In this document: positions 1-9,079 of the stretch, one piece after another
Position numbering within the stretch: the first letter of the stretch is position 1
Layout of the letters: every line of letters begins with the position of its first letter
NCBI RefSeq assembly: GCF_000298315.2
Contig: NZ_AEYE02000035.1
Coordinates: 248,001-312,000, forward strand
Direction of reading: 5' to 3'
Origin: Rhizobium grahamii CCGE 502
GTDB lineage: Bacteria; Pseudomonadota; Alphaproteobacteria; Rhizobiales; Rhizobiaceae
DNA: 64,000 nt
The notes under the pieces: model-generated
Databases searched by the model: none
Told to the model about the DNA's origin: nothing
The model's input: the letters and a program-made list of their open reading frames with translations, nothing else
Position numbers and translations under genes: made by a program

Positions 1-1401
1 CTCGAACCTGAGAAAGTCTCCGGCGTCGGCCACCTCGGTCAATCAGGCGTCGATGAATGGGCCTCGGCCGTCCTGAAATTTCCAAACGGCATCATCGCCG
101 AAGTGTCATGCTCGATCATGGCACAGCAGGACAACACCCTGCGCATTATCGGATCGGAAGGACGCATCGAGGTCAAGGACTTCTGGTTTGCCTCCGGACA
201 CCAGGGTGGGGTGGGCAGGATCGAGATCATCAAGGGCAACGAGCTGCAGACCGTCGAGGTCAAGGAAGATCGGTGGCTCTATTCCTTCGAGGTTGACGCG
301 GCTGGTGACGCTATCGGGGCGGGCGAGGCACAATTCCGGTCACCGGGCATGGGTTGGGCTGACTCGGTCGGTAATCTGCGCGTCCTCGACCAATGGCGCG
401 CGTCGATTGGTCTGGAATACGAGATCGAACGGGCGGAGCAGCGGAAGACGAACCTGTCGGGGGCAAGCGTGCGGCCCGGCAACACCGTCCCGCGCCGCCA
501 GATCCCTGGTCTTTCCAAGCCCGCTTCGGTTGTCACCCTCGGGTTCGAATTCTTTCCAAGCTTTGCGGCGGCGTCGCTGACCCTCGACGCGTTCTACGAG
601 GCTGGTGGCAACGTTTTTGATACGGCCTTCGTTTACGGCGGAGGCAAGACTGAAAGCATCTTCGGTGACTGGCATACGAGCCGGCAGGTGCCCCGCGAGG
701 AGATCGTGTTGATCGGCAAGGGCGCACATTCTCCGCTCTGCTATCCCGATGTCATCGCCAAGCAACTCGATCAGTCCCTGAACCGGCTCAAGACCGACTA
801 CATCGACATTTATTTCATGCATCGAGACAACGTCGCTGTTCCGGTCGGAGAGTTCGTCGACGCGATGGACGCCGAAGTCCGACGTGGCCGCATTCGTGGT
901 CTCTTCGGCGGTTCGAATTGGACACGCGAACGCATGGATGAGGCCGCAGCCTATGCCGCCAAGAACGGCAAGGCGGCTCCGGCTGCGCTCTCCAACAACT
1001 TTTCGCTTGCGGAAATGCTCGACCCGATCTGGGCTGGATGCGTGGCAGCCTCCGACGACGCCTGGAAGACGTGGCTCAAGGAGAAGCAGATACCAAATTT
1101 CGCGTGGTCGAGTCAGGGGCGCGGTTTCTTCACCGACCGTGCTGGGCGAGACAAACACGACGACGAAGAAATCGTACGGTGCTGGTATTCGGATCGTAAT
1201 TTCGAACGTCGCGACAGGGCCATCGAGATGGCATCCACGCTTGGCCGGAGCCCGATCCACATCGCGCTTGCCTACGTGATCGCACAGCCATTCCCGGTCA
1301 TTCCCTTGATTGGACCACGGACAATCGCGGAGCTTGAGGACAGCCTCTCTGCTCTCGACATCAAGCTTACTCCGGAACAGGTGAAGTGGCTGGAAGCCTA
1401 G
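1..1401 (+). CDS. Gfo/Idh/MocA dehydrogenase-aldo/keto reductase fusion (3' part)
   Basis: The reading frame is open from base 1, so the gene begins before the window. About the first 145 codons match the C-terminal substrate half of Gfo/Idh/MocA oxidoreductases (IIAEVSCSIMAQ, LRIIGSEGRIEV). From TVPRRQIPGLSKPAS onward it is an aldo/keto reductase barrel with the usual tetrad visible: D and Y in DTAFVYGGG, K in IGKGAH, H in FMHRDN. Both halves are NAD(P)-dependent sugar or polyol oxidoreductases, so one chain probably carries two consecutive redox steps. The first ATG seen in frame (103) is internal. Substrate unknown; a sugar role fits the CUT2 importer at 3.6-7.3 kb, but the two are not adjacent. 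A frameshift between two genes is unlikely because no stop separates the halves. Confidence 0.85.
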   Translation, partial: LEPEKVSGVGHLGQSGVDEWASAVLKFPNGIIAEVSCSIMAQQDNTLRIIGSEGRIEVKDFWFASGHQGGVGRIEIIKGNELQTVEVKEDRWLYSFEVDAAGDAIGAGEAQFRSPGMGWADSVGNLRVLDQWRASIGLEYEIERAEQRKTNLSGASVRPGNTVPRRQIPGLSKPASVVTLGFEFFPSFAAASLTLDAFYEAGGNVFDTAFVYGGGKTESIFGDWHTSRQVPREEIVLIGKGAHSPLCYPDVIAKQLDQSLNRLKTDYIDIYFMHRDNVAVPVGEFVDAMDAEVRRGRIRGLFGGSNWTRERMDEAAAYAAKNGKAAPAALSNNFSLAEMLDPIWAGCVAASDDAWKTWLKEKQIPNFAWSSQGRGFFTDRAGRDKHDDEEIVRCWYSDRNFERRDRAIEMASTLGRSPIHIALAYVIAQPFPVIPLIGPRTIAELEDSLSALDIKLTPEQVKWLEA

Positions 1402-1416
1402 TGCGAGCAATGACCA

Positions 1417-1441
1417 TGCCCCGGGACCTCGGTCCCGGGCA
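1417..1441 (+). terminator. hairpin after the fusion gene
   Basis: TGCCCCGGGACC, loop TC, then GGTCCCGGGCA: an 11-bp stem with one bulged C, starting 15 nt after the stop codon. No T-run follows, so it is a terminator-like or mRNA-end structure rather than a classical intrinsic terminator. Confidence 0.4.
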
Positions 1442-1549
1442 CCTGAAGACACCGGGCAAGGAACGCTGGAGCACGGCGCCCTGAAAGCGTATACTCCACC
1501 GCTTTAGGCCGGAAGCGGCCCTAGCTGATCATCAGAGAGGGAGCGAACC

Positions 1550-1888
1550 ATGAAACGACTGGGTCTGATCACGGCGTCGCTGACGCTTGTGGCCTCCAGT
1601 GTTTTGGCTCAAGAGCCTGTCGTCGGAACCTGGAAGACAGAAGTCGGTACGACCGCCGCCATTGACGAATGCGCGCAAGGTTACTGCATCACCATGAAAA
1701 CCGGCAACAACGCTGGCAAACGGATCGGCACTTTCCGCGGTAGCAAGGGTAATTTCACCGGAACCATTGTCGAGCCGGAGAGCCGGAAAACCTTCAATGG
1801 CGTGCTCACGCAAACCGGGGATACGGTTCACATGCGTGGTTGCACGATGAAGGTGATCTGCGTATCCCTCATTTGGACGCGGCTATGA
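1550..1888 (+). CDS. secreted DUF2147 protein
   Basis: 112 aa. Residues 1-20 form a signal peptide ending VLAQ. The mature part has the DUF2147 pattern: VGTWKTE near the start, a Cys pair (CAQGYC), and an ending in MRGCTMKVICVSLIWTRL, close to the family's usual C terminus. Proteins of this family are periplasmic beta-barrel, lipocalin-like molecules of unclear function. A purine-rich stretch (agagagggagcg) lies just before the ATG. It stands alone, and its stop overlaps by 6 nt the end of the convergent gene at 1883-2215. Confidence 0.8.
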   Translation: MKRLGLITASLTLVASSVLAQEPVVGTWKTEVGTTAAIDECAQGYCITMKTGNNAGKRIGTFRGSKGNFTGTIVEPESRKTFNGVLTQTGDTVHMRGCTMKVICVSLIWTRL

Positions 1889-2215
1889 CATGCGACGCGA
1901 AAACTGTCTCGTGTCTTTCATGGAGTCGATTACCTGCCTGTATTCGTCCGCAATCGATATTGCCGCCTTTGCTACCACGGGGTTGACTGACTTGCGGTCA
2001 ATCGCGTCCGAGCATGCTTCGAATACACCCCGCAGTTCACGCTCGATCCAAGAGAGTTCGGGAAAATGCTTCACAAGGACCTGTGGAAGCAATTTCGCCT
2101 TTGCTCTCATTGACCTTGAACGATCAGGGCTGCCTGGGCTTAGATTGGTAACATCAAGAATCGCTGCCTCAAGCTTTCCAGTGGCGCTGACGATGTCGGT
2201 AATCATAGAGGCCAT
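1883..2215 (-). CDS. hypothetical protein, 110 aa
   Basis: No family recognised. The protein is charged and apparently helical, starts MASMITDIV, and has neither signal peptide nor membrane segment. The reason to believe it is a gene is a strong ribosome site: on the minus strand AGGAGGG lies 5 nt before the ATG. It is convergent with the DUF2147 gene and overlaps its end by 6 nt. Confidence 0.55.
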   Translation of the reverse strand: MASMITDIVSATGKLEAAILDVTNLSPGSPDRSRSMRAKAKLLPQVLVKHFPELSWIERELRGVFEACSDAIDRKSVNPVVAKAAISIADEYRQVIDSMKDTRQFSRRMS

Positions 2216-2905
2216 TTTTCCCTCCTAAAAAAGCAAAAGCACCGGGAAATACTATGCAATCTTTGTGCCAATCGGTTCGCAAGGTGCGCGGAAACGTTAG
2301 GCAAGCCGGTGACGGGATTGTCGCCATCGAAAATGGCCATCACGCCAGTCAGAATGGATTTCGGCATTGTGCAAAATGCGCAGAGCGCCTGTTTTATAGG
2401 CGAGATGGCGTGAGCGATGGAGGCAGATCTCATTGCCGGTTCAAGCGTCAGATCCAAGGCATCACATTCAAGCCGCTAACTTTAGACTCAAGCCCTCAGA
2501 CCCACGCCGCCAAACTCAAGCCGCCAAACTCAAGCCGCCAACCTCAAGGCGCCAAACTAGGCGCCAAACTCAAGGCGACTGGACACGCTGCCCTGTGACG
2601 GTCAGGGTTCCAGACGCAAGATCCTCAGAATCGCACCAAGGGGATTTCACTGGTATCGGCCTCGACGATTCTCCAGGATAAGACGGAGCGCCGCAGGATT
2701 GGAGAGCGGACGACTGGCGGATGTCATCGCCTCGCAATCACTCGATGCGTGCACCACAACCCTTGAAGATCTCACCAGGGCCCTAAGACGTCCGCCTTCG
2801 ATCACTCCTGAGGTCGAGCCAAACATCCAGAAACGTTGCCGTGGCCGTATAAGTTTCAGGTGATCAGCAGGCCGGCTTCCTGCCGGCAGCTCAGCATGTA
2901 ATGCA
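2216..2905. other. 690-bp stretch without a recognisable gene
   Basis: Open frames here have no family resemblance and no convincing ribosome site. It holds the tandem repeat at 2506-2573 and, at 2871-2887, a GCCGGC/TTCCT/GCCGGC hairpin that could end the arsR-type transcript arriving from the right. Confidence 0.5.
2506..2573. repeat. short tandem repeat, 14-nt unit, five copies
   Basis: Units read GCCGCCAAACTCAA (2506), the same again (2520), GCCGCCAACCTCAA (2534), a 12-nt copy GGCGCCAAACTA (2548) and GGCGCCAAACTCAA (2560). A decayed continuation is visible at about 2468-2505. The unit is not a multiple of three, so it is probably not a coding repeat. Confidence 0.85.
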
Positions 2906-3223
2906 CTATGACCTCCCACGGTCACCTGCAGGAAACATGCCTGACAGCATCTGGAGCAGGTCGATCGTCTCGGAATGGATAACCCGGTAGTAGACCTGGC
3001 GCCCTGTGCGTCGTTCCGTGACGATGCCTCCAGACCGCAGCTTTGCCAACTGCTGCGACACCGCCGCCTGAGGCATGTCCAGGGCGTCCTGCAATTCGCC
3101 AACGCTGCGCTCTCCGCCAGCGAGCACGCAGACAATTCGCAATCTCGTTTGATGGGACATGTTTCTCAGATAGTGGGCCGCATCGTGGACACGGAAGCGA
3201 TCGACTGTAGCTTGATCTGGCAT
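2906..3223 (-). CDS. ArsR/SmtB-family transcriptional regulator
   Basis: 105 aa winged-helix regulator. HTH around residues 45-75 (SVGELQDALDMPQAAVSQQLAKLR) followed by the beta-hairpin wing (GGIVTERRTGRQVYYRV). This is the ArsR/SmtB layout at normal family length. No cysteines occur in the recognition helix, so an ELCVCDL-type metal site is absent and the inducer is probably not arsenite; redox or small-molecule sensing is possible. No adjacent target is obvious: the CUT2 operon starts 418 bp away in the opposite direction. Confidence 0.85.
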   Translation of the reverse strand: MPDQATVDRFRVHDAAHYLRNMSHQTRLRIVCVLAGGERSVGELQDALDMPQAAVSQQLAKLRSGGIVTERRTGRQVYYRVIHSETIDLLQMLSGMFPAGDRGRS

Positions 3224-3640
3224 CCTGGATCCGTTGCGTTACAGCGCCTGGCGCGGCGGTAGAATCAACCATGTGGCGCGATTGCCGGGATTTACAACAA
3301 CAGCGACAGAATGACACAGAGGGGGGACAGGAGCAGAATCCTACTGAATTGAGCGGACAAGAAACGGACCGAGCGCTTAAAGCGCGAAAAAAAATACGGC
3401 AAATAGCCGCAAGCGACGACGGGCTGCTTCTAGGCGGCGAGACGAACGCTTTGATCGCCTTGAAGGAATCTGGAAATCAATTAATATGACTATTTACTAA
3501 TCAAGAAACTCGTATACCGTCAGCAAGGACGACCGGAACCGATGCATAGGTCGCTCTCGCGACGCCTTGGAGGAGGCGCATTCACCCGGTCGCCAGTCGC
3601 ACAACAGGCACACGCAATGGTGCCCCTCGGGAGGTGTACT
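3224..3640. other. intergenic region before the CUT2 importer
   Basis: 417 bp without a credible gene. It must carry the promoters for the arsR-like gene and the sugar importer. A perfect 13-nt palindrome, GCGCTT-A-AAGCGC, lies at 3373-3385 and is a weak operator candidate. An AT-rich stretch at about 3478-3500 is the likely promoter zone of the importer. Confidence 0.4.
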
Positions 3641-4603
3641 ATGAACCCTATAAAGACTAATGCTGCCCTGTTCTTTGCAGGACTGATCGTGAGCGTCGCG
3701 TCTATCACGTCATCCCATGCTGCCGACAAGCCTACGCTTGCCTTCGTGGTCAATGGCGCGTCCGATTTCTGGAAGGCAGCCGAGGCCGGGGTTAAGAAGG
3801 CGCAGGCTGAAATGCCTGATTATACAATGGAACTGAAATATCCTGAACAGGCATCCGTTGCCGTGCAGCAGCGCCTGATGGACGATCTTGTGAGCGCGGG
3901 CGTCAAGGGGATCATGGTTTCCGCCGTGGATCCGAAGACCTCGACTGACGGGCTGAACAAGATTGGCTCGCAGACCGCGCTCTTCACCACCGACAGCGAC
4001 GCACCGCAGACCAATCGCGTTGCCTATATCGGCTCTTCCAATATCGACGCAGGCATGCAGGCGGCAGAGATAGCCAAGAAGGCGATGCCCGACGGCGGCA
4101 AGTGCATCGGTTTCGTAGGTCTCCTTGGAGCTGACAACGCCAAGGAACGCATCCAGGGCATGAAAGACGGCTTGAAGGGCACGAAGATTGAGCTGACCGA
4201 CGTGCGCGGTGACGATATCGATCAGACCCGCGCAAAGAAGAACGTCGAGGATGCCCTGGTTGCCAGCCCCGACGTGACCTGCATGGTCGGCTTTTACTCC
4301 TATAACACGCCCCGAATCTACGAGGCCCTGCGTGATGCCGGCAAACTGGGCCAGATCACCGTCGTTGGCTTCGACGACGACCCGATCACTCTCGGGGGTG
4401 TCAAGGAAGGGACAGTCGCCGCGACGGTCGTACAGCAGCCGTTCGAGTGGGCCTATCAAGGCATGAAGCTGATGGCCTCATACCTGAAGGGCGACAAATC
4501 AGGGATACCGGAAAACAAGCTCATCATCATTCCGACCGTGATCGTCGGCAAGGATGATGTCGACGCCTATGCCGCAAACCTGAAGGCCATGGCAGGCAAA
4601 TAA
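3641..4603 (+). CDS. sugar ABC importer, periplasmic binding protein (CUT2/RbsB-like)
   Basis: 320 aa. The chosen ATG follows GGGAGGTG by 5 nt; an upstream in-frame ATG at 3542 has no such site. Residues 1-27 form a signal peptide cut after SHA. The mature protein is a type I periplasmic binding fold with the pattern of ribose/xylose/inositol binders (TLAFVVNGASDFWKAAEAGV, then TTDSDAP, VGFDDDP and ATVVQQPFEWAY). First gene of a three-gene operon with the ATPase 19 nt downstream. Likely ligand is a pentose, hexose or polyol; the sequence does not decide which. Confidence 0.92.
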   Translation: MNPIKTNAALFFAGLIVSVASITSSHAADKPTLAFVVNGASDFWKAAEAGVKKAQAEMPDYTMELKYPEQASVAVQQRLMDDLVSAGVKGIMVSAVDPKTSTDGLNKIGSQTALFTTDSDAPQTNRVAYIGSSNIDAGMQAAEIAKKAMPDGGKCIGFVGLLGADNAKERIQGMKDGLKGTKIELTDVRGDDIDQTRAKKNVEDALVASPDVTCMVGFYSYNTPRIYEALRDAGKLGQITVVGFDDDPITLGGVKEGTVAATVVQQPFEWAYQGMKLMASYLKGDKSGIPENKLIIIPTVIVGKDDVDAYAANLKAMAGK

Positions 4604-4622
4604 GGTCTCCTTCACGGCAGGG

Positions 4623-6215
4623 ATGCTAATCGCTGTCGTGAACGATATTCCCAGCCAGTGGCACTTCAGCATGGACCGGTCCATAAACAAAGACGACATA
4701 CCACCACCCCGTGAGACGCCGTTTCTCTCCCTTTCCGGCGTCGGAAAGACCTATCCGGGCGTGGTTGCCCTCGATGGGCTGTCTATCGATATCTTCCCCG
4801 GTGAGGTCATCGGTCTCGTTGGAGAAAACGGTGCGGGGAAGTCCACCCTGATGAAAATTCTCGGTGGTGTCATCGCACCCGATCGGGGCACAATCCTTCT
4901 CGACGGGGTGGAACTGCATTCGTTCAGCGTGGAGTCGAGCATCGCCTCCGGCATCGCCTTTGTTCATCAGGAACTCAATCTTTTCGAGAACCTCGACGTC
5001 GCTGCCAATGTCTTCCTCGGCCGCGAGCCACTCAGGGCCGGGCCCTTCAGGTTGGTTGACAGGAACCGGTTGCGAGAATTGGTTAAGCCGCTTCTCAGGC
5101 GGGTAGGGGCGCATTTTAGGCCCGATACGCCCGTGGCTTCGCTTTCGTTGGCCGAGCAGCAGATGGTCGAGATTGCTAAGGCGCTCTCCATCAACGCCAG
5201 ACTTGTTATTTTTGACGAGCCGACCTCCAGCCTTCCCTTGGCAGAAACCGAGCGGCTCTTGAGCATCATCAAACTTCTCAAGGTTGATGGCATCAGCGTT
5301 ATCTTCATTTCCCATCGTCTTCACGAAGTCGAGCGCGTCGCTGACCGGGTGATCGTGCTGCGAGATGGTATGCTGGTCGGTACACTTGCCAGAGACGACA
5401 TCGGACATGACCAGATGGTCAAGTTGATGATCGGGCGCGTCCTGGCTGCACGCACGGCAAAGCCAAAGCGATCTGCCGGCGCGGTAGCGCTGAAGGCGAG
5501 CATGGTGCGGACCGGCGCCTATCCTGGCCGGCCTGTAGACCTCGAGATCCGCTACGGCGAAATTCTCGGGCTAGCTGGTCTCGTCGGGTCGGGCCGCACC
5601 GAACTGGCCCGGGTGCTTTTCGGCATAGACCGAAGTTATGGCGGGGAGGTCTTGCAGGATGGCAAGGAGATCGCCATCAACAACGCCCGCGACGCGGTTG
5701 AAAGGGGGATCTTTCTGGTGCCGGAGGATCGAAAACGTAACGGGATCCTTCTCGACCTTCCGATCGCAGGAAACATCACGCTCGCCAACCTCCCCTCTCT
5801 GGCCACGAATTTCATGGTGTCTACCGAGCGGGAAAGGGCCGCAGCCGAACAGCAGCGTACCCGCCTCGGCATCAAGGCTCCATCCGTTTCGACACGGACA
5901 GGAACTCTCTCCGGAGGAAACCAGCAGAAGGTGGTTTTGGCGAAATGGCTGTCGATGAGCCCGAAGGTCATGATTTTCGACGAGCCGACACGCGGCATCG
6001 ACATTGGCGCAAAGAGCGAGATCTATGGTCTGATGCGCGCGCTCGCGGACGCCGGCGTCGCCATCTTGATGATATCAAGCGATATGGAAGAAGTGATAGG
6101 CGTCTCCGACCGGATAGCCGTCATGCACGAGGGCCAGATCGCAGGCATCCTGGAAGACGACGAGATCAGCCAGGAAAGCGTGCTTTTGCTTGCGGTCGGC
6201 AAACGGGTAAAATAG
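4623..6215 (+). CDS. sugar ABC importer, duplicated ATPase (RbsA/MglA-like)
   Basis: About 530 aa with two ABC domains, the CUT2 hallmark. The N-terminal domain has Walker A GENGAGKST, signature LSLAEQQ and Walker B VIFDEPTSSL. The C-terminal domain has a degenerate Walker A (GLVGSGRTEL), an intact signature LSGGNQQK and DEPTRGID. That asymmetry is normal in RbsA-type proteins. The start is uncertain: the ATG at 4623 has a poorly spaced purine tract, and ATG 4671 (MDRSINKDD) is equally possible. It lies between the binding protein and permease genes. Confidence 0.92.
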   Translation: MLIAVVNDIPSQWHFSMDRSINKDDIPPPRETPFLSLSGVGKTYPGVVALDGLSIDIFPGEVIGLVGENGAGKSTLMKILGGVIAPDRGTILLDGVELHSFSVESSIASGIAFVHQELNLFENLDVAANVFLGREPLRAGPFRLVDRNRLRELVKPLLRRVGAHFRPDTPVASLSLAEQQMVEIAKALSINARLVIFDEPTSSLPLAETERLLSIIKLLKVDGISVIFISHRLHEVERVADRVIVLRDGMLVGTLARDDIGHDQMVKLMIGRVLAARTAKPKRSAGAVALKASMVRTGAYPGRPVDLEIRYGEILGLAGLVGSGRTELARVLFGIDRSYGGEVLQDGKEIAINNARDAVERGIFLVPEDRKRNGILLDLPIAGNITLANLPSLATNFMVSTERERAAAEQQRTRLGIKAPSVSTRTGTLSGGNQQKVVLAKWLSMSPKVMIFDEPTRGIDIGAKSEIYGLMRALADAGVAILMISSDMEEVIGVSDRIAVMHEGQIAGILEDDEISQESVLLLAVGKRVK

Positions 6216-6257
6216 GGCCGAGGCCCACGGGAACTGGTGTCGGGAACGGAATGCGCG

Positions 6258-7283
6258 ATGACTAAGAAAGACTTCGGACTTCTGCTGCTGATCATCGTCG
6301 TGGGCATAGTCGTCGCGATCATAAATCCACGCTTCCTGCTACCCATCAACCTGGCAAATACGTCAAACCTCATCGGGCTCTTCGGCATCCTGTCGATCGG
6401 GCAGGCCTTCGTCATCATCACCGGCGGGATCGAACTTTCCGTGGGATCGCTGGTGGCACTTCTTGGTGTCCTGTTCATCGATTTCATTGCTGTACAGGAT
6501 ATGTCCTGGATCCTGGCACTTCCTCTCATCCTATTGCTCGGATCAGTGATCGGGGCCATCCATGGCTGGCTGATCACCCGGTTGAACCTTCAACCCTTCG
6601 TCGTGACACTTTGCGGCCTCCTGATCTACCGTGGTGCTGCGCGTTTTTACACAGCCGACGGAACCGCTGGCTTTGCCTTCGGCCAGAATTTCCCCGAACT
6701 CGAATTCCTCACGGCAGGGCGGTTCTACGGGGTGCCCAACACCTTCATTGCGCTCGTTGTCATCACCGCTGTCATGTGGGTAGTGCTGCACCGGTCGGTG
6801 TTCGGTCGCTATCTCTACGCAATCGGCAAAAACGAGGAGGCAGCCCGCTACTCCGGCATCCGGACTGGCCGCATGGTCATGGCCGCGTACGTCATCTGTG
6901 GCCTGCTCACTGCTCTTTCCGCCATCTATTTCGCCATGTACACACGGTCGATATCGCCTGCCAGCCATGGACAATTCTATGAACTCTATGCGATCGCAGC
7001 GGCGGTTCTTGGCGGTTTTTCACTGCGCGGCGGGGAGGGATCCGTTATTGGCGTGGTGCTCGGGACGATCCTGCTTCAGGAATTGCAGAACCTGGTCAAC
7101 CTGCTCGGCATCCCGTCGTCATTGAACTTTGCTGTCATGGGCGGCGTCATCCTGATTGGGGTGCTTATCGACCAGCAATGGCACTCCATTCGCGCGCAAC
7201 GCCGGCTTGTAGTGGCGTCCAGGCAGACAGAAAGCCGCATGCAAGCGGAAGGAAAGGCGCCAGCAATAACAAGTCAGGACTGA
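6258..7283 (+). CDS. sugar ABC importer, permease (RbsC-like)
   Basis: 341 aa hydrophobic protein with about 8-10 membrane segments. It has the BPD_transp_2 pattern: NTSNLIGLFGILSIGQAFVIITGGIELSVGS near the start and GKNEEAARYSGI in the middle. ATG 6258 is preferred to the GTG at 6237 because it starts directly at the first amphipathic stretch. Third gene of the operon, 42 nt after the ATPase. One permease gene implies a homodimeric channel. The C-terminal tail (RRLVVASRQTESRMQ) is cytoplasmic. Confidence 0.9.
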   Translation: MTKKDFGLLLLIIVVGIVVAIINPRFLLPINLANTSNLIGLFGILSIGQAFVIITGGIELSVGSLVALLGVLFIDFIAVQDMSWILALPLILLLGSVIGAIHGWLITRLNLQPFVVTLCGLLIYRGAARFYTADGTAGFAFGQNFPELEFLTAGRFYGVPNTFIALVVITAVMWVVLHRSVFGRYLYAIGKNEEAARYSGIRTGRMVMAAYVICGLLTALSAIYFAMYTRSISPASHGQFYELYAIAAAVLGGFSLRGGEGSVIGVVLGTILLQELQNLVNLLGIPSSLNFAVMGGVILIGVLIDQQWHSIRAQRRLVVASRQTESRMQAEGKAPAITSQD

Positions 7284-7484
7284 AAGTGCGCAATTGAGAG
7301 AGACAGAGTTTCGCACTCTGATACCAACGGTCCTCCCACCCTGGCGTGGCCCGAGGTCCGTAGCCCAGAGCCTTTTCTGGCCGACAGAAGGGGGCGGCCG
7401 CGTTCGCGGTCCTGTGCGACCAACGAAGATAGAATGCCCTCGTTCGCTCGTTACGAAACGGGCACGGTTCATAGCGAAGGCTCA

Positions 7485-8518
7485 CCCGATTGGAAAGCTC
7501 CGCGATGATGAGATCGTGATCGGAAATTGCACGTCCGTCCCCGTCGATTGCCGGGGCCGTGGCGGGAGTGGATGCAAGAAGCCCTCGGTAGAAAAAGCCA
7601 GTCTAGCCGCGGGAAGGGCGGTTGAGGAGTTCCATCGGGAAAAATCATTCGCGCCAAGCCAGGAATAGCCAGCCGTCGCAAGCAACGCAAAGAGTGGCTC
7701 TTCATCCTCCGGTCTTTCGAAACCCTTTCCGAGCGCATTGGTGTTGAAATCACCTCCGATCACGACGGGTCGCCCACTGGCCAAACAATCGACGGCATTT
7801 ATCAGCCGGCCCGTCTGGTTCGCCCGGTCTTTCGCCTCGCTCTTGCTTTCGAGATGCACCGAGACGGCGACGGGACTTGCGATCAGGCTGGCTCTGGCAA
7901 TTCGGTACCCGATGCGACCCTGACCATCCCTCGCATCCGTCCACCAAACGGCTCCATCGTCGAGACGGATCAACGCATACAGCAAGTCGGGTGAGTAGGA
8001 CGTTGCCATGACAGCCGATGCTGTTGCTTTCACCGGCGTGCCACGCCCGCTCGCGGCTATGACCGAGGCCCAGTTCGACGAACTCGACACCGTAGATGTA
8101 AGACATGGCAAGATCGGCGGGCAAGTCCATTATGGTGTGCCGGTTTCCCGCACGTGCCATGCCGCAGTCCACTTCCGATAGCAACAGGATGTCGGGATCG
8201 CAAAACCGCGCAAGCGCTGCCGAAGGCGTCTGGTATTTGAGGCGTTCGGCGTTCCAAGCCGCAATCCGCAGCGTTGATGACGGCAGGCGAGGCGCCGGTC
8301 GGCGACGCACAACCTCCACCGAGGACGATGCACGGAGCAGCGCGGCAAATCGATCGTGCTCCTCGGACAGGAGCTTGGCGTCCCTCGCCTTGTCAAGAAG
8401 CCCGTCACATGGTGGCCGCAGGCACCCAGAAACAGCAGTGACGATATCAAGCTGGATCTTGAAAACTGTTCATTGCCTCAGTCACGCTCAGCAGCATGTC
8501 GGGAATGATATTCGTCAT
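7485..8518 (-). pseudogene. endonuclease/exonuclease/phosphatase family protein, multiply frameshifted
   Basis: Pieces of one EEP-fold protein appear in order in different minus-strand frames: MTNIIPDMLLSVTEAMN (start, 8518), then LLDKARDAKLLSEEHDRF, TLRIAAWNAERLKYQ with DILLLSEVD (metal-binding Asn and Glu), then after a frame change near 7975 IRLDDGAVWWTDARDG and VIGGDFNTN, then RLDWLF near 7600 in a third frame, and finally GRAISDHDLII in a fourth alignment. At least four indels are needed to join them, and no proper stop closes the last piece. The gene follows the ugpC remnant by 12 nt, so it was probably the last gene of the ugp operon. Confidence 0.8.
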
Positions 8519-8530
8519 GGGTCGAAGAAC

Positions 8531-9079
8531 TCAAAACCCTGTTTCGGCAAGTGGGGCGACAATCCGCTTGCCGCTGTCAGCCGCATACAGATGAACGTGG
8601 AACCGGTCGATCACGATGCCGGCGGGAACGCCCGGGGGAGAGGTCGACGCTATCGGTCAATGCAGCGGCGAACGGCACCCCGTTCAGATCGGCATGCACG
8701 ACGCTGCCGGCGCCGAGTTCCTCAACGGCGTCTGCAATCGCGGGGAGTGCACCAGGGGCGTCAGCAGCGGCGAGCCTGGCAGCTTCCGCCCGTATGCCTA
8801 GCACCACCCGTTTCCCAACCAGGGGAAGGCCCTGCTCCGGAGTGAGGACGACTTCACCATTCTGGTCCGACACAAAGATGCCACCGGCCTTTACCGCACC
8901 TTCGAGAAGGTTCATGGCCGGTGCACCGACGAAATTGGCGACAAACCGGCTTGCGGGGTGATGATAGACTTCTGCAGGGGTCCCCCCTGCTCCACCATGC
9001 CGCCGTTCATCACCACGAGCCGATCTGCCAATGTCATCGCCTCCGTCTGGTCATGCGAGACGAAAATCGAGGTCGCGCC
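8531..9079 (-). pseudogene. ugpC: ugpC C-terminal remnant (glycerol-3-phosphate importer ATPase)
   Basis: Starts inside the nucleotide-binding domain at [18 protein letters not shown] (the H-loop region), so the Walker motifs are gone. It continues through [12 protein letters not shown] and [20 protein letters not shown] into the MalK/UgpC-type regulatory domain. Two frameshifts are visible: one extra G in the six-G run near 8980-8985, and an indel in the C/G run near 8632-8640. Beyond the second shift the frame reads [14 protein letters not shown] and ends TGF-stop at 8531. The 5' part and the ugpA and ugpE genes are missing. Confidence 0.85.

Noticed and set aside
340-1452. Long minus-strand open frame (370 codons) over the fusion gene
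   Set aside because: It lies opposite a clear dehydrogenase-reductase frame, has no family resemblance, and reflects high-GC codon bias.
2647-3135. Minus-strand frame of 162 codons overlapping the ArsR-type gene
   Set aside because: It overlaps the well-supported regulator in another frame and its composition (many Cys/Arg/Ser) is typical of a shadow frame.
3373-3385. Palindrome GCGCTT-A-AAGCGC upstream of the CUT2 importer
   Set aside because: It is far from the start codon (255 bp), short, and lacks the central CG of LacI sites; kept only as a remark.
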